From Candidatus Latescibacterota bacterium (GTDB taxonomy: Bacteria > Krumholzibacteriota > Krumholzibacteriia > WVZY01): a DNA stretch of 64,000 nucleotides. Positions 54,040-61,562 of the stretch are shown piece by piece (within the stretch, counting starts at the first letter, position 1; the number at the start of each line of letters is the position of its first letter). Position numbers and translations under genes: made by a program. The notes below the pieces were generated by a model. It was not told the DNA's origin. It was given only the letters and a program-made list of their open reading frames with translations, and did no database searches. The stretch is taken from positions 1-64,000 of the forward strand of contig WVZY01000032.1 in the NCBI GenBank assembly GCA_011772205.1, read 5' to 3'.

Positions 54040-54236
54040 CGAGGTTCAGTTCACTTATGCAGCGGAATCTTCAGGCTGCGGCGCTCAAACGGTGCGAAAA
54101 TGCTTGAAAATAGTACTATATTGAGAAGCGATAAAACCTTTTTCGCTTGCGGCAAAATTGCGAGTGCTCCTAAGATTCCGTTCGAATACTCCGCATCCCG
54201 GGCCGCGGCGAAGCGCATCTTCAATGGTCTGCTTCG

Positions 54237-55409
54237 ATGAACATGAAAATATTGCTCTCAACCGGCATATTCCCGAACAAAACTGACATCAACAGGGGGA
54301 TTTACATTTTTAGACAGGCAGCTGCGCTCAAGAATCACTGTGAAGTCATTGCGCTTGCACCCGTTCCCTTTTTCCCTTCGTTCATCAAATTCCGCAAATA
54401 CTCTGCATACTCGAAGATTCCCAGGCAGGACAACATATCCGGTATAGACGTTGCATACCCGCGATATTTCGTTACGCCGAAAATCCTGCGGTCGCTGCAC
54501 GGCTTCTTTTTACTCGCATCAGTCTTTTTCTCATATCGAAGGGTGATCAAGCGTTATCAACCTGATTTGATACTTGGATTCCACGCTTATCCTTACGGCT
54601 TTGCCAATGTAGCGATCGCCAGGATTTTCAACTTGCCCGTCTTCATCGGGTGCAGGGGTAGCGACATAAATTATTTAACCAAAACCTTCTGGCGAAGGAA
54701 AATAATCACATGGACATTGAGACGCTGCGAAAAAGTGCTGTCCGTTAGCGAATCATTGAAGGATGAAATCGTGAAACTCGGGATCGATGAAGCACGCGTG
54801 GCCGTCATTCCGAATGGGATTGATCTTGAATTATTCGCGCGAACAGCCAAGAAGAAGGCGAGGCAGATCATAGGCATGGATGAGGAGGCTCCGATATGCG
54901 TCTGCGTTGGGCGCATGAGCCCGGAGAAAGGTGTTGACGTTGTAGTCCGAGCGCTCGAGCATGTTCAGACCGAGGGACTGAGGCTCCTTTTGGTCGGTTC
55001 CGGTTCGGAGGAGGATCGTTTGAAGACCTTGGCAACGCAATTGAACGTTGACGAGAAGATCATGTTTGCCGGAGAAAAAGCTTACACGGAGATACCGAAT
55101 TGGTTATGCGCTTCGGATGTGCTGGTACTTCCGAGTAGAAACGAAGGACACCCCAACGCCGTTCTCGAAGCTCTCGCATGCGGCGTGCCCGTAATCGCGT
55201 CCCGAGTTGGTGGAGTCCCCGAGATAATTACATCGCCAGAACTGGGGCTGCTCGTGGATCCCGACAACCCGGTCCAGCTTGCGCGAGCAATCGATCAGGC
55301 CCTGGCGCGAAGATGGGACCCGGAGAAGATTTCAGGGGCAGTGAAAAGAAGCTGGAATTCAGTTGCCCAAGATATTTTGCGCGAGGCGAGCGATTATATA
55401 GAGAAATAG
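54237..55409 (+). CDS. GT4-family glycosyltransferase
   Basis: The 390-residue protein has the GT-B pattern: ILLSTGIFPNKTDINRGIYI, LGFHAYPYGFANVAIAR, CRGSDINYL, VIPNGIDLELF, VCVGRMSPEKGVDVVVRALE and PSRNEGHPNAVLEALACGVP with E-x7-E (about 300-308), then VIASRVGGVPEII. It belongs to the same class as the other two GT4 enzymes here. A 200-bp gap separates it from the flippase, without a visible promoter or terminator. Confidence 0.93.
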   Translation: MNMKILLSTGIFPNKTDINRGIYIFRQAAALKNHCEVIALAPVPFFPSFIKFRKYSAYSKIPRQDNISGIDVAYPRYFVTPKILRSLHGFFLLASVFFSYRRVIKRYQPDLILGFHAYPYGFANVAIARIFNLPVFIGCRGSDINYLTKTFWRRKIITWTLRRCEKVLSVSESLKDEIVKLGIDEARVAVIPNGIDLELFARTAKKKARQIIGMDEEAPICVCVGRMSPEKGVDVVVRALEHVQTEGLRLLLVGSGSEEDRLKTLATQLNVDEKIMFAGEKAYTEIPNWLCASDVLVLPSRNEGHPNAVLEALACGVPVIASRVGGVPEIITSPELGLLVDPDNPVQLARAIDQALARRWDPEKISGAVKRSWNSVAQDILREASDYIEK

Positions 55410-55484
55410 ACAATGGTTCTCCATTTACATTGAGCAATATATAGCAGCACTGAAAAAACAATATCAGTAGGTGGAGGTCTTCAT

Positions 55485-56570
55485 GTGAAGTTAAAAGTTG
55501 CCATCGTTGGTTGTGGGCAAATCGCAGAAGCCCATATAGAGGAGATCAATAAGCTCGACTCGGCTGATGTGGTCGCTGTTTGCGATTTGGAAATCCTCAT
55601 GGCGGAGCAGGTGTCAAAGCGGTTCTCCGTGCCCAAATTCTACGATGATTTCGATAAAATGCTGGACGCAGAAAAACCCGATGTCGTGCATATTACGACT
55701 CCTCCCCACTCGCACCTCTCTCTCGCCCAGAGGGCGATCGAATCGGGCTGCCATGTCTACGTCGAGAAGCCGATTACGTTGAACTTCGAGGATGCCGCGA
55801 AGCTCATACAACTCGCTGCCGACTCCGAGAAAAAGCTTACGATCGGTTTCACGTACATGTTCGATCCGCCTGCAATCGCAATGAGAAAGCTGATAGAGAA
55901 AGGAGTCCTTGGAGACCCGATTCATGTGGAAAGCTACTATGGTTATAATCTATCGGGTCCTTTCGGCTCTGAGATTCTCAGCAGCACCAAGCACTGGGTT
56001 CATTCCATGCCGGGCAAGCTGTTTCAAAACAACATCGACCATTTGCTGTACAAGATCGTGGAATTCATCAAGGACGATAATCCCCTCATATCCGCTTACG
56101 GCTTCAAAAGAAGAGACGTAATCCACAACGATATCCGGGATCAGATGCTCGATGAATTGAGAATACTCGTCGCTGGCAAAAGCGTGACAGCCTATGGCAC
56201 TTTTTGCTCCCATGCCAAACCTGCAAGTCATCTGTTGAGAGTGTACGGTTCCAATGCAACTATAAACGTTGATTACGTCGCGCGATCGGTTACCGTAGTC
56301 ACACCCAACAGGATCCCAACAGCTGTTGGCAGGCTGCTCCCGAATTTCGGGCGGAGCTGGCAGTACTTCAAGTGCGGGACAAAAAACGTATTTAAATTTA
56401 TAAGGTCCGACTTCCATTTTTTTGCAGGCTTTCACCGCCTGTTGAACCTTTTCTATGAATCCATAATCAACAACAGCCCGGCTCCAATAGATTATAGAGA
56501 CATCCTGAGAATAAGTTACATGATGGATGAAATATTCAACCAGCTGGATCAGGGCAGGATGAGTCAATGA
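55485..56570 (+). CDS. Gfo/Idh/MocA-family oxidoreductase
   Basis: The 361-residue protein starts at GTG 55485, with GGAGGT 9 nt upstream. It has VAIVGCGQIAEAHIEEI (Rossmann), AVCDLEILMAEQV and the EKP motif in HVYVEKPITLN (about 91-101), followed by the C-terminal beta-sheet domain. Such enzymes oxidise or reduce sugar nucleotides with NAD(P). It overlaps the SDR gene by 4 nt. Together they may make a modified nucleotide sugar. Confidence 0.9.
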   Translation: MKLKVAIVGCGQIAEAHIEEINKLDSADVVAVCDLEILMAEQVSKRFSVPKFYDDFDKMLDAEKPDVVHITTPPHSHLSLAQRAIESGCHVYVEKPITLNFEDAAKLIQLAADSEKKLTIGFTYMFDPPAIAMRKLIEKGVLGDPIHVESYYGYNLSGPFGSEILSSTKHWVHSMPGKLFQNNIDHLLYKIVEFIKDDNPLISAYGFKRRDVIHNDIRDQMLDELRILVAGKSVTAYGTFCSHAKPASHLLRVYGSNATINVDYVARSVTVVTPNRIPTAVGRLLPNFGRSWQYFKCGTKNVFKFIRSDFHFFAGFHRLLNLFYESIINNSPAPIDYRDILRISYMMDEIFNQLDQGRMSQ

Positions 56571-57601
56571 AGATACTCGTAACCGGCGCTACCGGATTTT
56601 TGGGAAAAGTTCTCGTACAGAAGCTGCTGGAGCAAGGCGAGAAAGACATCAGGTGCATTGTCCGGGATAAGCGCAAATGCGCCCCGCTCGAGCAATCTGC
56701 GCTGGGTTACTCTGATGCCGGCGTTGAATTTCTCACGGGGAATCTCTTATCTTCCGGCGACGTCAGCGAAGCGATGAAAGATGTCAATATCGTGTTTCAT
56801 CTCGCATCAATGCTGAGAGCGTCCAGCTCCAGCATGTTCCTGAATAACGTTGTCGGTTCCAGGAATCTCATGGAAGCGGCCATCCAATTCAAATCTATAA
56901 AAAAATTCATCCTCATTAGTTCGATCGCCATATACAGGACTCATGACCTTCCGAATGGAGCCACAGTGAACGAAGACATCCCGATTGACGATTGTCCCGA
57001 AAAAAGAGATGTATATACTCATTCCAAATTGATGCAGGAAGAACTCTTCTGGAAGAATTTCAATCGATTTGAATTCGATTTCGCTGTGGCAAGACCATCC
57101 GTCATATACGGCCCCGGCGGAACTGCGCTTCCGGCACGGGTTGGGCTGCAGCTCCCGGGGCTATTTCTTCATCTGGGCGGAAGCAATCGAATTCCAATTA
57201 CATACGTTGATAATTGCGTCGAAGCCCTCGCCCTCATCGCCCGACATGAAAACACTTCTGGACAGATTTACAACATCGTCGATGACGACCTGCCGACTTC
57301 GAGATACTATTTGAAGCAATACAGGAGAATCGTCGGAAGAATCAGATATATATGGATTCCCTATCCGATGCTGATGATGCTTTCGAGGCTCAACGAATCC
57401 TATTCGAGGTTCTCAAAAGGTCAGCTCCCGGCGGTATTTACTCCCTATAAGTCTTCCAGCATGTGGAAAAGGCTATTTTACGATAACAGCAAGATAAAGC
57501 AGCTTGGATGGGAGCCGCGCGTTCCTACGGAGGAAGCCATGAAGATCACCTTTCAAACGGAGAGGCAGAGCCTGGCGGAGGCGGAATTGCGGCATAAATG
57601 A
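56567..57601 (+). CDS. NAD-dependent sugar epimerase/dehydratase (extended SDR)
   Basis: The 344-residue protein has the start ILVTGATGFLGKVLVQKLLE, cofactor region VFHLASMLRASSSSMF, SSIAIYRT and the catalytic YTHSKLMQEEL (Tyr and Lys, about 145-149). RPSVIYGPGG and the C-terminal substrate region follow. The typical SDR family acts on UDP-sugars, but the substrate cannot be read. Its ATG overlaps the oxidoreductase stop (ATGA), so the two are cotranslated. Confidence 0.9.
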   Translation: MKILVTGATGFLGKVLVQKLLEQGEKDIRCIVRDKRKCAPLEQSALGYSDAGVEFLTGNLLSSGDVSEAMKDVNIVFHLASMLRASSSSMFLNNVVGSRNLMEAAIQFKSIKKFILISSIAIYRTHDLPNGATVNEDIPIDDCPEKRDVYTHSKLMQEELFWKNFNRFEFDFAVARPSVIYGPGGTALPARVGLQLPGLFLHLGGSNRIPITYVDNCVEALALIARHENTSGQIYNIVDDDLPTSRYYLKQYRRIVGRIRYIWIPYPMLMMLSRLNESYSRFSKGQLPAVFTPYKSSSMWKRLFYDNSKIKQLGWEPRVPTEEAMKITFQTERQSLAEAELRHK

Positions 57602-57714
57602 ATGAACTCGGCATTCTGTAGGGTTTTAGGACTTTCTTTATATCAAATATCGTGTATCATAACCAGTATACCAAAGGACCAGCGACGCCGAAGCATCCTC
57701 GTAGGGAGCAAGCA

Positions 57715-58710
57715 ATGAACAAGAGCGAAGTCATTATCAGATCGGTGATAGAAAAAAGCGTCTTCGACATCGTCAAAGAGATGTTCGATCGCTTCGATTA
57801 CAAAGCCTTCATTCCGGAGGGCTCCAAAGTCGTGATAAAAGTGAATCTCAGCACTCCGTTCAAGGAAAACGCCGAAGCCTCGAACACGTCTCCGGAAATC
57901 CTGGAGGCGGTATGCAGGATTGTCAAGGACAGGACCGACCGAGTTATCGTAGGCGAATCCAATGGGATGAGGTACGACACCGAAGATGCTTTTGAAGTCT
58001 CCGGATATTATCCCATTCTAGAGAAATACGGAATAAGCAGCATGAACTTCACCAAGGACGAATGGATTGAAACCGGAGAAAAGCTGATCAAAGGGTGGGG
58101 TCTGCCGAAAACTCTTCTGGAAGCCGACGTATTTATTAGTTTGCCCGTTTTGAAAACGCATGCAACAACAGTATTCACAGGTACATTGAAAAACCAATTT
58201 GGCTGTTACCCCCAGCATAATCGAATCCTTTTGCATCCACGACTCGATAAAGTGCTCGTACTGATCAACAAGATAGTGAAACCCAAGCTGGCGATCATGG
58301 ACGCGATAATAGCTATGGAAGGAAGAGGACCGATCAACGGGAGGCCCAAGCGCTTGGATTTGCTCCTGGCGAGCAGGGATCCCGTTGCGTTGGACGCTAC
58401 TGCAATGCGTTTGGTGGGGATCGATCCCTACACTTCACGTCACGTAGTGATATCCGCCCAGGATGGAGTGGGGAACATAGCCGAAGGCGACATCGAGATA
58501 AACGGTGACTTCGAAAAATTCAAGACGATCATCGAACCGGCGGAGAAAGACTTACCCATTAAAATGCTTGCCTTAATCAGCCGCTCGAAGTTCCTCACAG
58601 AGAAACTCATTCTTAATCCAGAATCTTTTTATCCGCTGAGGAAGTCTGCAATGATGTGGCGAGATGCCAGAGATCTCGTCCTGAAAACGCTGAGATTCAA
58701 GAGAACATGA
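57715..58710 (+). CDS. DUF362-domain protein
   Basis: The ATG at 57715 is preferred, with AGGGA 8 nt upstream. The 331-residue product shows the DUF362 pattern: KVVIKVNLSTPFK, SNTSPEILEAVCRIV, RVIVGESNGMRYDTEDAFE, ADVFISLPVLKTHATTVFTG (about 138-157), TGTLKNQFGC and DAIIAMEGRGPINGRPKRLD. No ferredoxin domain is attached. The function of the family is unknown; the single LKNQFGC Cys is not a cluster motif. It sits among polysaccharide genes, and such genes are often found with asparagine-synthase-like genes. Confidence 0.85.
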   Translation: MNKSEVIIRSVIEKSVFDIVKEMFDRFDYKAFIPEGSKVVIKVNLSTPFKENAEASNTSPEILEAVCRIVKDRTDRVIVGESNGMRYDTEDAFEVSGYYPILEKYGISSMNFTKDEWIETGEKLIKGWGLPKTLLEADVFISLPVLKTHATTVFTGTLKNQFGCYPQHNRILLHPRLDKVLVLINKIVKPKLAIMDAIIAMEGRGPINGRPKRLDLLLASRDPVALDATAMRLVGIDPYTSRHVVISAQDGVGNIAEGDIEINGDFEKFKTIIEPAEKDLPIKMLALISRSKFLTEKLILNPESFYPLRKSAMMWRDARDLVLKTLRFKRT

Positions 58711-58904
58711 TGCGCCGATACGCTGCTGCGACGACGTGGCGAAATGCGCAAGAGCGTATCTCAAAAAAGCATTGATTGAGAAGAACGACTCCGCGGTTAA
58801 GGGGTCCGATTTATGCGGCTGACCGCCGAGAATTGCATCCTTGAATATCCCGTAATTCCCCATAATTTTCTTCCCTTCCGTAATCCCTTGTCTTCATTTA
58901 ACTT
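58711..58904. other. Intergenic upstream of a sigma-54 promoter
   Basis: No gene is seen. GGTCCGATTTAT at 58803-58814 differs by one base from 52442-52453. Confidence 0.4.
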
Positions 58905-58920
58905 TGGCATATTACTTGCG
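58905..58920 (+). promoter_or_regulatory. Sigma-54 promoter candidate of the secreted-protein operon
   Basis: TGGCATATTACTTGCG matches the consensus at 9 of 12 positions with GG-N10-GC spacing and a perfect TTGC -12 element. The start site would be near 58932. A TATAAT also lies at 58957-58962, but without a -35 box. Confidence 0.6.
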
Positions 58921-58963
58921 ATTGATTTTCCGCTTTTCTTTTAGGCGAGTTCGATTATAATGA

Positions 58964-59001
58964 ATCAATTTTTATCCCGAACGGGATGATTGATTTTTTT
59001 G
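58964..59001 (+). terminator. Hairpin with T-run in the leader of the secreted-protein gene
   Basis: AATCAAT plus ATCCCG (58975-58980) pair with CGGGAT plus ATTGATT, followed by a run of T. It lies downstream of the sigma-54 site and before the gene at 59105. It could end upstream transcripts or attenuate this operon. Confidence 0.6.
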
Positions 59002-59104
59002 CTAAATTTTGGGGTTGCTCCAAAAGAGACTCCGTATTAGCTTACGCTAAATCGTGGAACTTGCGTGCATCGCTAAGTCTGCCGGACGAAAGGAGAGACA
59101 GATA

Positions 59105-60610
59105 ATGAAAAGTGCCAAGCATCTGTGTTCGTTCAGACTTCGTACAACGGTTATCTTGACGTTCCTCGTTTTACTCTCATCTTCTTCAGTTTGGGCACAG
59201 CGCACGAACCCGCTAATCATCGATCACACGTGCTGTGACATTACTCTGATTCCCGAATCGGCAATCACCCAAGCCAAAGCCTCGCTCCATATCGGTTACG
59301 GACATACCTCTCATGGCCAGCAAGTCACCGAGGGTATGGATGGGCTGATAACCTTCGCGAACAATGGAGGTCTCGGTCTTTCTTTGCCTACGGACATATT
59401 CGATTGGAATTCCGGCGGCAATGGAGGAGCCCTGGATCTCCGCGACAAAGGTTATCCCCGAAGCCTTCCCCTGGACGTTGGATACTATCCCGGCTGGCTA
59501 GACGCTACTCGAGAATACCTGGGACCCCCAGATCCTGTGACCGGACGCGGAACCACCGAGCCTGAAGTAAATGTCATCATGTGGGCCTGGTGCGGGCAGG
59601 TGGACGATAAATACCGAGCCGGAACATTGGACAGTGAGTACCTCACATCTATGGCTCAGCTCGAGGCGGACTATCCAGGTGTTACCTTCGTGTATATGAC
59701 AGGCCATTTGGATATCGGATATGATGCCAGTGTTAAAGCGGGAAATCAGATGATCCGCGACTTTTGCACAGCCAACAATAAAGTCCTTTACGATTTTGCC
59801 GATATCGAAAGTTACAATCCGGACGGCACGTACTTCGAGTTCGCTCACGACAACTGCAATTATTACGATGCTCCCAAGGGCACGCAATTAGGCAACTGGG
59901 CAGCAGAATGGCAGGGCTCACATGTTGAGGGCGTCGATTGGTTCGATTGTTACTCGCCTCACAGCGAGCCTCTGAATGCCAACCAAAAAGCGTTTGCTGC
60001 CTGGTGGTTGTTTGCAACGCTCGGGGGTTGGGACAATACCACCGCCGTCCAGATCAGCAGTTTCGAAGGGAAAGCGCTGGACTCCGGGGAGGTAGAGCTT
60101 CGCTGGGACATGGAAACGGATGAGAATATCGTGGGATTCAACATCTACAGGAGAACAAAAGGAAAAGAAGGCATCGATGTTGTCAACTCCAGTGGCATGC
60201 TGTCACCCGCGGCAAGAGAGTATACGGACGATGGCGCTAGACCAGGGAATATCTATTTATATACGTTGAGCGCCGTGCGAGAAGACCTTTCTGAGGTGCA
60301 GTCTCAGATCATCACCGTGGAGACCTTGGTCCCGGCACTCGCGCTGCACCAGAATTATCCGAATCCTTTCAAGGGAACGACGGTAATTATCTTTCAAGTT
60401 CCAGAGCAATCCCGCGTCCGCTTGAAAGTATACAACGTTCAAGGCCAGGAAATAGTCACGCTCGTGAACGGACTGAAACAAGAAGGGGCTCACCGCGTCG
60501 TTTGGGACGGCAAAGACGCCGCCGGCCGGCAGTTGAGCTCGGGTATCTATTTCTATCGCTTGGAGTCGGATAATCTCGTTCAGACACGAAAAATGATGGT
60601 TCTGCGCTAG
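59105..60610 (+). CDS. Secreted SGNH-like protein with FlgD/type-IX-like C-terminal domain
   Basis: The ATG at 59105 has AAAGGAG upstream and is followed by a signal peptide (TVILTFLVLLSSSSVWAQ). The 501-residue protein has an N-terminal domain (about 30-320) beginning IGYGHTSHGQQ, an SGNH-like block with Ser, plus MTGHLD and FAHDNCNYYD. A FnIII-like segment follows (about 325-410). The C-terminal domain reads LALHQNYPNPFKGTTVIIF, VYNVQGQEIVTLVNG and SSGIYFYRLESDN, typical of FlgD-like or type IX sorting domains. It is likely exported to the surface. The canonical GDS motif is altered, so activity is unproven. Confidence 0.8.
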   Translation: MKSAKHLCSFRLRTTVILTFLVLLSSSSVWAQRTNPLIIDHTCCDITLIPESAITQAKASLHIGYGHTSHGQQVTEGMDGLITFANNGGLGLSLPTDIFDWNSGGNGGALDLRDKGYPRSLPLDVGYYPGWLDATREYLGPPDPVTGRGTTEPEVNVIMWAWCGQVDDKYRAGTLDSEYLTSMAQLEADYPGVTFVYMTGHLDIGYDASVKAGNQMIRDFCTANNKVLYDFADIESYNPDGTYFEFAHDNCNYYDAPKGTQLGNWAAEWQGSHVEGVDWFDCYSPHSEPLNANQKAFAAWWLFATLGGWDNTTAVQISSFEGKALDSGEVELRWDMETDENIVGFNIYRRTKGKEGIDVVNSSGMLSPAAREYTDDGARPGNIYLYTLSAVREDLSEVQSQIITVETLVPALALHQNYPNPFKGTTVIIFQVPEQSRVRLKVYNVQGQEIVTLVNGLKQEGAHRVVWDGKDAAGRQLSSGIYFYRLESDNLVQTRKMMVLR

Positions 60611-60626
60611 CAGATAATTTCAAATA

Positions 60627-61550
60627 ATGAACAGGAGCGTAGAAAGTAGAGCTTGCAGCAACATAGTAAGTGAATCTCATATAGCGCGAGAACAATATCG
60701 AGTATTCAAATATTCGTTGCATATTGTTCTCGCGCTATTGGTTTTCTCCTCTTGCTCTGACAAGAAGCCAGTAGTTGTGGAACGATATTCCCCCGAAAAG
60801 ATCTCTCCGCAATCTTGGAAAGAGCTCAAAGCGATTCGTGATTCCTATAAGGCCATCACGAATCTCGATTCGATTTACAAAGACCGGATTCACAGTAACG
60901 GTCTTCCCTATCATATATATGAGCCGGAATCTCTATCCCCGGGAAAGCCGTATCCCCTGGTAATCTTCCTCCACGGCCATTCCGATCTCGCCCTGGATGC
61001 CCACAGAGGATTTCCCAAAGGCATCTGGTCTTTGCCTTCTGTCCAGGCGAAACACCCACACATGTTGTTCATACCTCGGCACCGAACCATCGATGATAAC
61101 TGGACTCATGAGGAGTACCGGACGATGGTAATCGATGCGCTGGATAGCATTATAGCCGAGTTCAACGGCAATGCATCCTCTCCGAATATCGATGTAAATA
61201 GAATCTATCTGACAGGATTTTCCCAGGGAGCAATGGGGACGTGGGATTACATCAAGCACTATCCCCATAAATTTGCAGCGGCATGTCCCCTATCGGCGCT
61301 CTCTCATGGGCCCCGGAACGAGTCAGAAGCTCGTGCAATCAAGCATATACCTACATGGATTTTCTGCGGATCGCGCGACGAAGGAGTGAATGCATCGCGC
61401 TTGAGCTACCAGATTCTTAAAACAGTAGGAGCACCTGATGTCACGTACCATGAATATATCGATCATGGTCACGTGATCGATGATTTCGCATATTTTACGG
61501 AAGGATTCATGGACTGGCTGTTCGATCAGAAACTGCAGAATTCCCCGTAA
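60627..61550 (+). CDS. Lipoprotein alpha/beta-hydrolase (esterase)
   Basis: The 307-residue protein has a hydrophobic segment ending LLVFSSC, a lipobox at about residues 38-43, preceded by an unusually long N-terminal tail. The hydrolase domain reads PLVIFLHGHSDLALDAHRG (oxyanion region), YLTGFSQGAMGTWDYI with nucleophilic Ser in GFSQG, WIFCGSRDEGV (Asp) and YIDHGHVIDDF (His). It resembles feruloyl/LpqC-type esterases and may remove ester groups from a glycan. It follows the secreted-protein gene by 16 nt, so the pair is an operon. Confidence 0.85.
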   Translation: MNRSVESRACSNIVSESHIAREQYRVFKYSLHIVLALLVFSSCSDKKPVVVERYSPEKISPQSWKELKAIRDSYKAITNLDSIYKDRIHSNGLPYHIYEPESLSPGKPYPLVIFLHGHSDLALDAHRGFPKGIWSLPSVQAKHPHMLFIPRHRTIDDNWTHEEYRTMVIDALDSIIAEFNGNASSPNIDVNRIYLTGFSQGAMGTWDYIKHYPHKFAAACPLSALSHGPRNESEARAIKHIPTWIFCGSRDEGVNASRLSYQILKTVGAPDVTYHEYIDHGHVIDDFAYFTEGFMDWLFDQKLQNSP

Positions 61551-61562
61551 CTGTCCTGCCAC

